From Bacteroidales bacterium (GTDB taxonomy: Bacteria > Bacteroidota > Bacteroidia > Bacteroidales > UBA932): a DNA stretch of 32,342 nt. Made by a program: the position numbers and the translations under genes. The DNA lies in assembly GCA_017627255.1 (NCBI GenBank), contig JAGAHD010000112.1:1-32342 (forward strand), given 5' to 3'. The notes beneath the pieces are model-generated. The model did no database searches. It was given only the letters and a program-made list of their open reading frames with translations, and had not been told where the DNA came from. Shown here one piece after another: positions 1-8,268 of the stretch (the first letter of the stretch is position 1; each line of letters begins with the position of its first letter).

Positions 1-1
1 A

Positions 2-199
2 ATCGATTTGGAGCGGGATTCAGAACTGTGCTGCCGCCTGCCCATCGGCCAATACATCCGGAAAACCGGATATGACTGGTCGTCGGAAGACCTGGAGGAT
101 ATCTACCTGAGCGTCGATCTCGTGGAAGGAAGGGTTCAGATCGGCGTAGCCGGGTGGGAACAGGGCGAAGACTTCTCCATCCGGATCATAAGGTATTAG
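2..199 (+). CDS. 3' end of an unidentified protein-coding gene (5' truncated)
   Basis: An open frame enters from the left edge and runs 65 codons to a TAG at 197-199. It has no convincing start inside the window, so it is the C-terminal end of a longer protein. The visible tail is acidic and soluble-looking (WSSEDLEDIYLSVDLVEG), with no membrane segment and no motif I can name. The next gene has its own promoter 27 bases downstream, so the two are probably transcribed separately. I do not recognise the family. The upstream sequence would be needed to identify it. Confidence 0.5.
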   Translation: MDLERDSELCCRLPIGQYIRKTGYDWSSEDLEDIYLSVDLVEGRVQIGVAGWEQGEDFSIRIIRY

Positions 200-225
200 C
201 GGAGTGCAAATTCATATTAATTTGC

Positions 226-233
226 TATCTTTG
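226..233 (+). promoter_or_regulatory. Bacteroidota -7 box (TATCTTTG) for the NlpC/P60 lipoprotein gene
   Basis: TATCTTTG matches the Bacteroidota sigma-ABfr -7 consensus TAnnTTTG. Only four bases separate it from the ATG at 238, so transcription should start at or next to the start codon and give a leaderless mRNA. No good -33 TTTG is present at the usual 19-base spacing. Confidence 0.7.
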
Positions 234-237
234 CGGA

Positions 238-894
238 ATGAAACGATTCCGTCCAGCCATCCTGGCGTTCCTGCTCCTGCTTCCGTCGTGCGGCTCCCCA
301 CGCCGGGCTGCCCGGAACATGCAGACCGCCCCGGCCATACCGCCTCTGGTGGATTCCGCCGACATCCGGGCCTCACGCCAGCGGGCATTGGAAATCATGG
401 ATTCCATCGAACTGGCCCGGGTGAAAGGTCCTGAAAAGGAAAACCTGGATCCCCGAAAGGAGGATGAAGGACGGCCTGCCGCCACCACATCCTTGGTGGA
501 TCAACTTCTTGAATACGCCCATACTTTCATCGGAACGCCGTACCGGCTGGGCGCCTCCGGTCCGGAACAATTTGACTGCTCGGGGTTTACCAGCTATGTG
601 TTCCGCGCATACGGATACGAACTCCCCCACTCTTCCGCCGCCCAATTCAAACAGTGCCGGCCGGTGGAAGATTTCATCGACCTTCAGAAAGGAGACCTGG
701 TATTCTTCGGCGCCAGGAACAGCATCCGTAACATCGGTCATGTAGGAATCGTCGTAGATATCGATGAAAGACGCGGCATGTTCCATTTCATCCACGCCTC
801 GACTTCCCACGGGGTTGAAGTTCAACGCTCGACGCAGCCCTATTTCATGATGCGATACATCGGTGCCGGGCGCATCCTTCCTGACAACATTTAA
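238..894 (+). CDS. NlpC/P60 family cell-wall hydrolase, probable lipoprotein
   Basis: This 218-residue protein has a lipoprotein signal peptide (MKRFRPAILAFLLLLPSCGS, with Cys-19 as the likely lipidation site). A linker of about 85 residues follows, then a C-terminal NlpC/P60 domain from about residue 90. The domain shows the catalytic Cys in EQFDCSGFTSYVFR, the GDLVFFG strand, and the His in NIGHVGIVVD, with a further His in HFIHAS. The family are papain-like endopeptidases that cut peptidoglycan stem peptides, such as gamma-D-Glu-diamino acid bonds. The start was chosen at 238 because the signal peptide begins there and the promoter -7 box ends four bases upstream. A longer in-frame extension would run through the promoter. 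The symporter gene begins 13 bases after the stop, suggesting cotranscription. The family call is firm; the exact bond cut is not determined. Confidence 0.88.
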   Translation: MKRFRPAILAFLLLLPSCGSPRRAARNMQTAPAIPPLVDSADIRASRQRALEIMDSIELARVKGPEKENLDPRKEDEGRPAATTSLVDQLLEYAHTFIGTPYRLGASGPEQFDCSGFTSYVFRAYGYELPHSSAAQFKQCRPVEDFIDLQKGDLVFFGARNSIRNIGHVGIVVDIDERRGMFHFIHASTSHGVEVQRSTQPYFMMRYIGAGRILPDNI

Positions 895-907
895 CAGACA
901 AAGCACT

Positions 908-2068
908 ATGGATTTTAGGAAATTGGGCCTATTGCCCTGGATCCTGCTTGCTATCCTGCTCGGTGTCACCTGCGGGCATTTCTTCCCGCATTGGGCTGTC
1001 CGGGTTTTCGCCACGTTCAACAGCGTTTTCTCCGCTTTCCTCCAATTCATGATTCCCCTGATCATCGTCGGCCTGGTGACGCCTGCCATCGCCGACATCA
1101 GCCGGGGAGCCGGAAAGCTGCTGCTCATTACCGTGGCAATCGCCTATCTGGACACCGTATTCGCCGGTTTTACTTCCTATTTCACGTCAACGACCCTGTT
1201 CCCTTCCATGATTGCCAAGACAGGATCATTGGCAGACGTCGCTGCGGCGGAAGACGCCCAGGCATATTTTACCATCGGGATTCCCCCGATCCTGGACGTA
1301 ATGTCAGCCCTGGTCATTTCCTTCATCCTCGGCCTCGGAATCGCCCATTTCAAGGCTCACACCCTGAAATCGTTCTTCCAGGAGTTCAAGGACATCGTCG
1401 CCCGGGTCATCGCCAAGGTAATCCTGCCGCTGCTGCCCGTCTACATTTTCGGTATTTTCCTCAACATGACCCATACGGGCCAGGCCATGCGGGTTATCCG
1501 CGTGTTCCTCAGCATCATCCTGGTCATCTTCGCCCTGCATATTCTTCTGCTGGTCTTCCAGTACTGCATTGCCGGAGCCATCTCCCGGAAGAATCCTTTC
1601 AAAGCCCTTTGGAACATGCTTCCGGCCTATTTCACGGCACTGGGGACATCCTCCTCCGCCGCCACGATTCCCATCACCCTTTCCTCTTCCGTGAAAAACG
1701 GGGTTTCGGAAGAGACGGCCGGTTTTGTCATTCCGCTCTGTGCAACCATCCACCTCAGCGGAAGCACCCTGAAAATCGTCGCCTGCTCCGTCGCCCTCAT
1801 GCTCATGGAGGGCCTGCAGCCCTCGCTCGGGATGTTCAGCGGTTTCATCCTGATGCTAGGAATCATGATGGTGGCTGCACCCGGCGTCCCCGGAGGAGCC
1901 ATCATGGCGGCCCTCGGAATCCTGGGCAGCATGCTCGGTTTCGGAAAAGAAGAACAGGCCCTCATGATCGCCCTTTACATTACGATGGACAATTTCGGAA
2001 CGGCCTGCAATGTGACCGGAGACGGAGCCATCGCCCTGATAATCGACCGCATCCGGGGCAACCGGTAG
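908..2068 (+). CDS. DAACS-family dicarboxylate/amino acid:cation symporter
   Basis: This 386-residue, strongly hydrophobic protein has about eight membrane-embedded stretches plus re-entrant loops. Family landmarks are visible: the serine-rich hairpin TSSSAATIPITL (about residue 253), the segment CATIHLSGST in place of the usual GATINMDGT, and the C-terminal NVTGDGAIALI that corresponds to the substrate/Na-binding NxxGD motif. Members import glutamate, aspartate or C4-dicarboxylates with Na+ or H+ across the inner membrane. The substrate cannot be read here, and the altered HLSG segment suggests it may not be a classical glutamate carrier. The start at 908 (MDFRKLGLL) is preferred to an upstream in-frame start inside the preceding gene. 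It follows the NlpC/P60 gene by 13 bases, so the two are probably an operon. Confidence 0.88.
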   Translation: MDFRKLGLLPWILLAILLGVTCGHFFPHWAVRVFATFNSVFSAFLQFMIPLIIVGLVTPAIADISRGAGKLLLITVAIAYLDTVFAGFTSYFTSTTLFPSMIAKTGSLADVAAAEDAQAYFTIGIPPILDVMSALVISFILGLGIAHFKAHTLKSFFQEFKDIVARVIAKVILPLLPVYIFGIFLNMTHTGQAMRVIRVFLSIILVIFALHILLLVFQYCIAGAISRKNPFKALWNMLPAYFTALGTSSSAATIPITLSSSVKNGVSEETAGFVIPLCATIHLSGSTLKIVACSVALMLMEGLQPSLGMFSGFILMLGIMMVAAPGVPGGAIMAALGILGSMLGFGKEEQALMIALYITMDNFGTACNVTGDGAIALIIDRIRGNR

Positions 2069-2088
2069 GTTTTTTGCGTATCTTTTGC

Positions 2089-2096
2089 TATCTTTG
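2089..2096 (+). promoter_or_regulatory. -7 box (TATCTTTG) upstream of tmRNA
   Basis: TATCTTTG lies 15 bases before the mature tmRNA 5' end. A near copy, TATCTTTTG, sits just upstream at 2079-2087, making a short tandem. Transcription would begin around 2100-2103, leaving a short 5' extension for RNase P to remove. The upstream T-rich run at 2070-2076 is not at the standard -33 spacing for this box. Confidence 0.65.
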
Positions 2097-2111
2097 CACC
2101 ATCGTTCACTC

Positions 2112-2509
2112 GGGGGTGTTTTGGTTTTGACAGCGCCGATGTCGGACGGTAAGCATGCCGGGCGTTGGGACCTTGCCCGCTAATCTCAGATCCCGAACAA
2201 TAGTTGCTAACAACAACAATTACGCACTCGCTGCCTAATTCGGCTCAGCCAATTAGCTTAATCCGCGGCGCCTAGGCTGCGTCGCCGACGAGTATCCCTC
2301 GGAATTTCCGCCTGTTATCTTCCGGCCCAGGGGTATCATCCAGAACAGGACGCTCCGGCGGACGCCTTTAAAACCGGCTAAGACACAAAGGCTAAGGGAC
2401 CGGTGGCCCGTCTTCCGGCAGCCTCTCCCCGACAACCAAAGGATGAATAAGCATGTAGAAAGCCGCCTGGTGCGACGTTTGGACAGCGGTTCGAGTCCGC
2501 TCACCTCCA
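2112..2509 (+). ncRNA. ssrA: tmRNA (transfer-messenger RNA)
   Basis: The 5' end GGGGGTG (2112-2118) pairs with CACCTCC (2502-2508) to form the tRNA-like acceptor stem, with one G-T wobble and A2509 as discriminator. The T arm is AGCGG / TTCGAGT / CCGCT at 2485-2501. The tag frame begins with the resume codon GCT at 2206, preceded by the conserved AATAGTT context, and ends at TAA 2236-2238. It encodes ANNNNYALAA, whose YALAA end is the usual protease signal. The rest would fold as pseudoknots. CCA is not encoded (CAA follows the discriminator). tmRNA with SmpB rescues stalled ribosomes and tags the broken product for degradation. Confidence 0.95.
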
Positions 2510-2510
2510 C

Positions 2511-2541
2511 AAAAAACCCTGCCGGACCGGCAGGGTTTTTT
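2511..2541. terminator. Bidirectional intrinsic terminator between tmRNA and msrA
   Basis: A perfect inverted repeat CCCTGCCGG-A-CCGGCAGGG (2517-2535) is flanked by six A on the left and six T on the right. It therefore reads as a Rho-independent terminator on both strands: plus-strand for tmRNA and minus-strand for the convergent msrA, whose stop codon touches it at 2541. Confidence 0.92.
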
Positions 2542-3053
2542 CATGATTCGGGATTCGCGTTCCGGGCAAATTCGAACAGCGCCCGGGGCAAATGGCAATA
2601 CCCGTCCGGATTGTTTTCCAGATAATCCTGATGATAGTCTTCCGCCCGGTAGAAATTCTCCAACGGCTTAACCTCCACGGCAAGCGGACGGTCATACATT
2701 TCCGCCACGCTGTCGTATACCCTCCGGATCACCTCCAGGTCTGAGGGTTCCGTATAGTAAATCCCGGTACGGTAGCGTGTACCGCGATCCTCCCCCTGCT
2801 GATTGACGCTCACCGGATCGATGGATTTGAAATACAGTTGGAGGAGAAGTTCCAGGGAAAGCACAGAAGGGTCAAACTCGACACGGACCGTTTCCGCATA
2901 TCCTGTCGTATCCGTATAGACTTCCTTGTAGGTAGGATCGGCCGTATGACCGTTCGCAAAGCCTACTTCGGTGAAAAGGACGCCGCGGATCTGCTTCAGA
3001 TAGTGTTCGGCGCCCCAGAAGCAGCCGGCTGCCAGATAGATTTGCTTAGACAT
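2541..3053 (-). CDS. msrA: Peptide-methionine (S)-S-oxide reductase MsrA
   Basis: This 170-residue protein shows the MsrA signature AAGCFWGAEH near the N-terminus, with Cys-11 as the nucleophile. It also has GFANGHTADPTYKEV, the FDP strand and FYRAEDYHQDY, all typical of the family. A second Cys in NPDGYCHL near the C-terminus could resolve the sulfenic acid. MsrA reduces the S epimer of methionine sulfoxide in proteins and free Met, using thioredoxin. Its start codon lies inside the last codons of the upstream free-Met-R-SO reductase gene (eight-base overlap), which implies translational coupling. Length is normal. It ends against the shared terminator with tmRNA. Confidence 0.95.
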   Translation of the reverse strand: MSKQIYLAAGCFWGAEHYLKQIRGVLFTEVGFANGHTADPTYKEVYTDTTGYAETVRVEFDPSVLSLELLLQLYFKSIDPVSVNQQGEDRGTRYRTGIYYTEPSDLEVIRRVYDSVAEMYDRPLAVEVKPLENFYRAEDYHQDYLENNPDGYCHLPRALFEFARNANPES

Positions 3054-3489
3054 AGGTTACCATTTTTTCAAGCCATTCCCGGTCTGTTTCGTCAAAGGTG
3101 GACAGGTGCTCGCTGTCGATGTCCAGCACAGCGACGACCTTTCCGTCCCGGACGAGGGGAACGACGATTTCACTGCGGGAGGCACTGCTGCAGGCAATAT
3201 GCCCCGGGAAGGCCTCCACGTCCGGAACAACGAGGGTTTCCTTCCGCTCCCATGCCGTTCCGCAGACTCCTTTCCCGAAAGGAATATGCATGCAGGCGAC
3301 AGGACCCTGGAAGGGACCGAGGACAAGTTCTTCTCCTACGACCCGGTAAAAGCCCGTCCACCAGAAAGCGAAAGTTTCATGAAGGAGGGCCGCCACATTC
3401 GCCATTTTGGCGATGGCATCCGACTCCCCTTCCGTCAACGCCTGTACCTGGGCCAGTGCCAACCGGTATTTTTCTGCTTTTTCACTCAT
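3046..3489 (-). CDS. msrC: Free methionine-(R)-sulfoxide reductase (fRMsr, GAF domain)
   Basis: This 147-residue single-GAF-domain protein keeps the fRMsr cysteine pattern: GPFQGPVACMHIPFGKGVCG and then FPGHIACSSASRSEIVVP. These hold the catalytic and resolving cysteines that distinguish fRMsr (YebR/MsrC) from signalling GAF domains. The enzyme reduces free Met-R-sulfoxide in the cytosol. The start at 3489 (MSEKAEKYR) is preferred over a longer form from 3510, because the extra residues MPFNFFV look like upstream AT-rich leader. It overlaps msrA by eight bases, so one transcript supplies enzymes for both sulfoxide epimers. No sharp promoter match was found in the 81-base gap upstream. Confidence 0.9.
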   Translation of the reverse strand: MSEKAEKYRLALAQVQALTEGESDAIAKMANVAALLHETFAFWWTGFYRVVGEELVLGPFQGPVACMHIPFGKGVCGTAWERKETLVVPDVEAFPGHIACSSASRSEIVVPLVRDGKVVAVLDIDSEHLSTFDETDREWLEKMVTYV

Positions 3490-3570
3490 AACAAAAAAGT
3501 TAAATGGCAAAACATTTCTGTTTTACCATTTATAAATCAACAATCATTCTGCGTTCCCCATAGTAACTGC

Positions 3571-4017
3571 TTACTTCTGGGAAGGAGCAGCGCCGAGGGG
3601 AGTTCCTTGCTGGGCAGGAGCCTGGGGAAGCGGTCGCCCGGTCATCTGGGCAACGATCTTATCGAATTCAGACTCGCTGATCATGCGACAGTTGCCATTG
3701 AACTTGGCATCCAGTTCCACCTGGAGACGCTTGATGTTCAGGTCGCCCTCGACCGTGCAGCCTCCCTTGAGGGAAAGTGTATCCTTCACATAAAAGTTAC
3801 CATGCATCGTGCCGCAGAAATCCACATTCTGGCAGATGATGTCGCCCTTGACCTGGGCCTTTTCCCCGACGACGACACGTCCCTTGGAGCAGATCTTGCC
3901 CTCGAAGGTACCATCGACGCGGATGTCGTTCGGAGTCGTAATCTCGCCTTTGATGACAGTTCCGGCAGAGATGCGGCTCACCTCATTTACATTGACAGGT
4001 TCCATTGTTTTAGCCAT
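3571..4017 (-). CDS. Bactofilin (polymer-forming cytoskeletal protein)
   Basis: This 148-residue protein has a central bactofilin beta-helix (about residues 15-105). The repeated turns are visible: GTVIKGEITTPNDIRVDG, FEGKICSKGRVVVGEKAQV, KGDIICQNVDFCGTMHG and YVKDTLSLKGGCTVEGDL. A short disordered tail rich in Pro, Gln and Ala follows. Bactofilins polymerise without nucleotide on the inner face of the membrane and organise cell-wall or shape proteins. The N-terminus is short and has no transmembrane segment. It lies 52 bases downstream of secA on the same strand, and no terminator with a T-run is seen between them, so cotranscription is possible. A downstream Met (MEPVNV) is an alternative start. 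Confidence 0.92.
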   Translation of the reverse strand: MAKTMEPVNVNEVSRISAGTVIKGEITTPNDIRVDGTFEGKICSKGRVVVGEKAQVKGDIICQNVDFCGTMHGNFYVKDTLSLKGGCTVEGDLNIKRLQVELDAKFNGNCRMISESEFDKIVAQMTGRPLPQAPAQQGTPLGAAPSQK

Positions 4018-4069
4018 ATTATATTGTTCTTGTTTCTATACGGTTTGCATCCGGAAAGGCAGGCCCGGA

Positions 4070-7000
4070 CTAAACGATGCCTTTTCCATGACAATTCTTA
4101 TACTTGAGGCCGGAGCCGCAAGGACACGGATCATTGCGGCCGACACGTTTGTCCACCCGGACAGGCATCCGGGACTTCTGCTCACCGTTCGTGGAAAGCT
4201 GGGACGGATCGTTGGTGCGCATCTGGCCCATTTCGCGGCGGGGCTGCTGAGCCGGGCGCGGCGCCTGGGCTTCATTGGCATCCCGCAGTGGGATGAATGC
4301 ACGCAGCAGGAAGGTCAGGACGGCTTCGTTGAGCTCTTCCAGCATCTGGGAGAAGAGGTTATAACTCTCCAACTTGTACACCACCAGCGGGTCCTTCTGC
4401 TCATAGGCTGCATTCTGGACACTCTGGCGAAGGTCGTCCATATCACGGAGATGCTGCTTCCAGTACTCATCGATTTGATACAGGATGATCGTCCGGCTCA
4501 GCGCTTTCGCAATCTCGCGGCTTTCCGTTTCATAGGCCTTCTTGAGATTCACGGACAGGTTCAGCATCCGCTTTCCGTCGGAAATCGGAATGGCAATGTT
4601 CTCATACATGGATCCCTGCTTCTCGTACACCTGCTTGATGATGGGGTTCACCTTCTCCACCAAGGTATCCATTCGGCGGTCATAGACCTCCTGCATATGG
4701 GCGCAAAGCCGGTCGGCGATATCCTGCGGCTTGGCGTGCTCATAGAAATCCTTGTCGAAGCCCAGGTCGATCGAGAGGGTCGCGATGACGTATTCCTCGA
4801 AAGCCTCGTAGTCCATGCCGTCCGCCTTCTCGGCGATGATCGTAGCCGTATCGGACATCATGTTCTGGACATCGATCTCGATACGTTCGCCAGACAGGGC
4901 GTTGCGGCGGCGGGCATAGATAGCCTCGCGCTGGTAATTCATCACATCGTCATACTCGAGCGTACGCTTACGATATCCGAAATGATTCTCTTCCACCCGC
5001 TTCTGTGCCGTTTCGATAGACTTGGACAGCATGCCGGAAACGAGGGCCTCGTCATCGGCCATTCCCAGTTTGTCCACTACCCCGGCAATCCGTTCGGACC
5101 CGAATTTACGCATCAGGTCGTCTTCCAGGGAAATGTAGAACGTGGAGGATCCGGGATCTCCCTGACGGCCGGCACGACCCCGCAGCTGACGGTCTACCCG
5201 GCGGCTGTCATGACGCGTCGTGCCGATGATGGCTAGACCACCGGCAGCCTTGACCTCGGGCGTCAGCTTGATATCGGTACCACGGCCAGCCATGTTGGTG
5301 GCGATGGTCACCTTGCCGCTCTGGCCCGCCTGGGCGACGATTTCGGCTTCACGGGCGTGCTCCTTCGCATTCAGGACGTTCGGACGAAGGCCGCGCAGGC
5401 GCATCATCCTGGCAAGGAGTTCGGAGGTTTCCACATCTGTCGTACCTACCAGGACCGGCCGTCCCGCCTGGGTCAGTTCCACTACGCGGTCAATCACCGC
5501 GTTGAACTTGCCCTTCTTGGTCTTATAAATGATGTCGTCCTGGTCGTCGCGGATCACCGGACGGTTGGTCGGAATGGAAACGACATCCAGCTTATAGATG
5601 CTCCAGAACTCACCCGCCTCGGTTTCGGCGGTACCGGTCATACCGGCGAGTTTGTGATACATCCTGAAATAATTCTGCAGGGTGATGGTGGCGAACGTCT
5701 GCGTGGCCGCCTCGACCTTCACGTTTTCCTTGGCTTCCACCGCCTGGTGGAGACCGTCGCTCCAGCGGCGTCCCTCCATGATACGGCCGGTGCTCTCGTC
5801 CACGATCTTTACCTTGTTGTCCACAATCACGTAGTCGATATCCTTCTGGAACATCGCATACGCCTTGAGGAGCTGGATAACCGTATGGACACGCTCGCTC
5901 TTGAGGGAGAAATCCTCCATCAGGGCATCTTTCTTCTCCGCCTTTTCCTGGGCGCTCAAAGAAGCGTCATTCTGGATTTCAGCGATGGCAGAACCCATGT
6001 CCGGAAGGACGAAGAAGTTCGGATCGGAAACGGCGGCAGCCAGCACTTCATGGCCCTTGTCGGTCATGTCCACGCTATTCTGGATCTCGGTGATGACGAA
6101 GTAAAGCTCGTCCGTCACCTGCGGCATCTCCCGCTCATTATCCTGCATATAGTAGGATTCCGCCTTCTGCAGGAGCTGTTTCATGCCCTGCTCGGACAGG
6201 AACTTGATCAACGGCTGGTATTTCGGGAGACCCTTGTGGCAGCGCAGAAGCAGCTTTCCGCCTTCGGCTTCGTCCCCGGCGGCAATCGCTTTCTTGGCCT
6301 CGTTGAGGGTCTGGTTCACCAGGGCGCGCTGCTTATTGTAGAGATTCTCCACATAAGGACGGTATTCCATGAACTGCTCGTCATCGGCCGCCTTCTGCAT
6401 CGGTCCGGAGATGATCAGCGGGGTACGGGCGTCGTCAATCAGCACGGAGTCTACCTCATCGACAATCGCATAATGGTGCTTGCGCTGCACGAGGTCGGAC
6501 ATCCGGGTCGCCATGTTGTCACGAAGGTAGTCGAAGCCGAACTCATTGTTGGTACCGAACGTGATGTCACAGTTATACGCTTTTTTCCGGGCGTCGGAAT
6601 TGGGCTGGTGCTTGTCGATACAGTCGACGCTGAGTCCATGGAACTGATACAGAGGCCCCATCCACTCGGAGTCTCGTTTGGACAGGTAGTCGTTCACCGT
6701 CACCACATGCACGCCTTTTCCGGCCAGCGCATTCAGGAAGACCGGGAGGGTAGCGACCAGGGTCTTACCCTCGCCGGTCGCCATCTCGGCAATGCTGCCA
6801 CGCTGCTCCTTGTTCGTCTTCAGGCTTCCGTTCAAGACGATACCGCCGATGAGCTGCACGTCGTAATGGACCATGTCCCAGGTGATTTCGTTGCCGCCGG
6901 CCACCCAATGGTTGTGCCAGACAGCCTTGTCGCCCTCGATGCTCACGAAGTCACGTCCGGCTGCCGCCAGGTCACGGTCAAAGTCAGTGGCCGTCACCTC

Positions 7001-7384
7001 GATGCTTTCCTGCTGGGCAAAACGACGGGCCGTGGACTTGACGATGGCGAAGGCCTCAGGCAGGATCTCATCCAGGCACTTCTCGATCGCATCGTCCTCA
7101 TCCTTCACCAGCTTGTCGGATTCTGTGGCAAGGGTTTCCTTTTCCGCCACGGGAATGTCCTTCTCCAATTCCGCCTTGATCTCTACGATACGGGTCTCGA
7201 ACGGTTCCTCCACGGCAAAGATCCGGGCACGGAGGGCCGCGGAACGTGCACGGAGTTCATCATGGGAAAGGGCATCGATTTCGGGATAGACCGCCAGGAT
7301 CTTGTCCAGGATGGGCTTGACCTGCTTCATGTCACGGTCGGTTTTGGACCCGAAAACCTTCTTCAATATATCTGCTATTGCCAT
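4070..7384 (-). CDS. secA: Preprotein translocase ATPase SecA
   Basis: This 1104-residue SecA is longer than the roughly 900 residues of E. coli and is typical of Bacteroidota, which carry extra sequence in the N-terminal half. Motifs in order are Walker [13 protein letters not shown]-type [39 protein letters not shown] and [15 protein letters not shown]. The C-terminal zinc-binding SEC-C motif is [19 protein letters not shown]. SecA drives Sec-dependent export through SecYEG using ATP. A consensus promoter (7422-7452) lies upstream, divergent from the SGNH hydrolase gene. No disruption is seen. Confidence 0.97.
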   Translation of the reverse strand: MAIADILKKVFGSKTDRDMKQVKPILDKILAVYPEIDALSHDELRARSAALRARIFAVEEPFETRIVEIKAELEKDIPVAEKETLATESDKLVKDEDDAIEKCLDEILPEAFAIVKSTARRFAQQESIEVTATDFDRDLAAAGRDFVSIEGDKAVWHNHWVAGGNEITWDMVHYDVQLIGGIVLNGSLKTNKEQRGSIAEMATGEGKTLVATLPVFLNALAGKGVHVVTVNDYLSKRDSEWMGPLYQFHGLSVDCIDKHQPNSDARKKAYNCDITFGTNNEFGFDYLRDNMATRMSDLVQRKHHYAIVDEVDSVLIDDARTPLIISGPMQKAADDEQFMEYRPYVENLYNKQRALVNQTLNEAKKAIAAGDEAEGGKLLLRCHKGLPKYQPLIKFLSEQGMKQLLQKAESYYMQDNEREMPQVTDELYFVITEIQNSVDMTDKGHEVLAAAVSDPNFFVLPDMGSAIAEIQNDASLSAQEKAEKKDALMEDFSLKSERVHTVIQLLKAYAMFQKDIDYVIVDNKVKIVDESTGRIMEGRRWSDGLHQAVEAKENVKVEAATQTFATITLQNYFRMYHKLAGMTGTAETEAGEFWSIYKLDVVSIPTNRPVIRDDQDDIIYKTKKGKFNAVIDRVVELTQAGRPVLVGTTDVETSELLARMMRLRGLRPNVLNAKEHAREAEIVAQAGQSGKVTIATNMAGRGTDIKLTPEVKAAGGLAIIGTTRHDSRRVDRQLRGRAGRQGDPGSSTFYISLEDDLMRKFGSERIAGVVDKLGMADDEALVSGMLSKSIETAQKRVEENHFGYRKRTLEYDDVMNYQREAIYARRRNALSGERIEIDVQNMMSDTATIIAEKADGMDYEAFEEYVIATLSIDLGFDKDFYEHAKPQDIADRLCAHMQEVYDRRMDTLVEKVNPIIKQVYEKQGSMYENIAIPISDGKRMLNLSVNLKKAYETESREIAKALSRTIILYQIDEYWKQHLRDMDDLRQSVQNAAYEQKDPLVVYKLESYNLFSQMLEELNEAVLTFLLRAFIPLRDANEAQAPRPAQQPRREMGQMRTNDPSQLSTNGEQKSRMPVRVDKRVGRNDPCPCGSGLKYKNCHGKGIV

Positions 7385-7421
7385 TATGAATTCAAAATTA
7401 TGCTTAAAATTACAAATCTTA

Positions 7422-7452
7422 CAAATATAGTGAGAATTGCGGGATTATCAAA
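7422..7452 (-). promoter_or_regulatory. secA promoter, full Bacteroidota consensus TTTG-N19-TATATTTG
   Basis: On the minus strand TTTG (7452-7449) is followed after exactly 19 bases by TATATTTG (7429-7422). This is a textbook match to the Bacteroidota housekeeping promoter. Transcription would start near 7417, giving a leader of about 33 bases before the secA ATG at 7384. Confidence 0.85.
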
Positions 7453-7480
7453 ATCAGTCCGCAAAATCCGGATATTTTGT

Positions 7481-7488
7481 TATCTTTG
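7481..7488 (+). promoter_or_regulatory. -7 box (TATCTTTG) for the SGNH hydrolase gene
   Basis: TATCTTTG ends five bases before the ATG at 7494, again predicting a leaderless or nearly leaderless transcript. It is divergent from the secA promoter 30 bases away. No good -33 TTTG at standard spacing. Confidence 0.7.
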
Positions 7489-7493
7489 CGGGT

Positions 7494-8249
7494 ATGAAAA
7501 GGTTCCTTACCCTCCTCCTGGTCCTGTTCCTCTGCGCAGGAGCGCTCCATGCCCAGAAGTTCGCCCTCCCGCAGGGCGGATACGACCAGTTGCGCGTCCT
7601 CCTGGTCGGCAATTCCTTCACGTATTTCCACGACTGCGACTCCATGCTGGTCCAGATAGCACGGAGCCAGGGGAAAGAAATCCACCTGGGAGAATACCTC
7701 AAGGGCGGGCAGACATTCGGCCAGCACCTGAACCTTCCCGCCACTTCTTCCGCCATTGCCGCGGGAAGTTACCACTACGCGTTCATCCAGGACCTCAGTT
7801 ACAACGCTGCCCTGTATTCCCGGGACGGACGGAAAGATATCCTGGAAAACACCCTGGAACTCAAGCGGCGCATCCTCCAGGCTTCGCCGGAGTGCCATAT
7901 CATCCTGGAAAGGACATGGTCCTACGAGGGGGCGGACGCAGCCGGTTTCGGATCGGCCGCGAACCTTGACCGGCACCTGGCGAAAGGAGCGGCCAGAATC
8001 GCACGCAAGGCACGGCTCCAGCTCTCCCCCATCGGAGAGGGATTCAATATCGTACGCTCGGAAAGGCCGGATATTAATCTTTTTGAACCAGACAATAAGC
8101 ATCAGTCCGCTGAAGGGTCTTACCTGAAGTGTTGCATCAACTACCTTATCATGACCGGAGAGCCCTTCCACGGGGAAGTTGCGACCTGCGGAATCGATGC
8201 GGAAACGGCCGCCTATCTCCGCGATGTAGCGGTACGGACGGTGAAATAA
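7494..8249 (+). CDS. Secreted SGNH/GDSL-type hydrolase (DUF4886-like)
   Basis: This 251-residue protein has a Sec signal peptide (MKRFLTLLLVLFLCAGALHA, cleavage likely before QKFALP). The SGNH block I motif VLLVGNSFTYFHDCDSM carries the nucleophile Ser, and PDNKHQSAEGSYL near residue 200 carries the Asp/His pair of block V. Such enzymes are esterases or carbohydrate deacetylases acting in the periplasm or outside the cell. The substrate is not readable. The start at 7494 is set by the signal peptide and the promoter five bases upstream. It is followed 19 bases later by the TupA-like gene in the same direction, so a role in modifying the surface glycan made by this region is possible but is inference. 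Confidence 0.82.
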   Translation: MKRFLTLLLVLFLCAGALHAQKFALPQGGYDQLRVLLVGNSFTYFHDCDSMLVQIARSQGKEIHLGEYLKGGQTFGQHLNLPATSSAIAAGSYHYAFIQDLSYNAALYSRDGRKDILENTLELKRRILQASPECHIILERTWSYEGADAAGFGSAANLDRHLAKGAARIARKARLQLSPIGEGFNIVRSERPDINLFEPDNKHQSAEGSYLKCCINYLIMTGEPFHGEVATCGIDAETAAYLRDVAVRTVK

Positions 8250-8268
8250 CCATCAGACGGAATCAGCC

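Noticed and set aside
2253-2510. Minus-strand ORF over the tmRNA
   Set aside because: The region is fully explained by tmRNA structure (acceptor stem, T arm, tag frame).
5357-7969. An 870-codon plus-strand open frame opposite secA
   Set aside because: It is an antisense shadow of the conserved secA frame, made possible by high GC, and shows no protein family motif.
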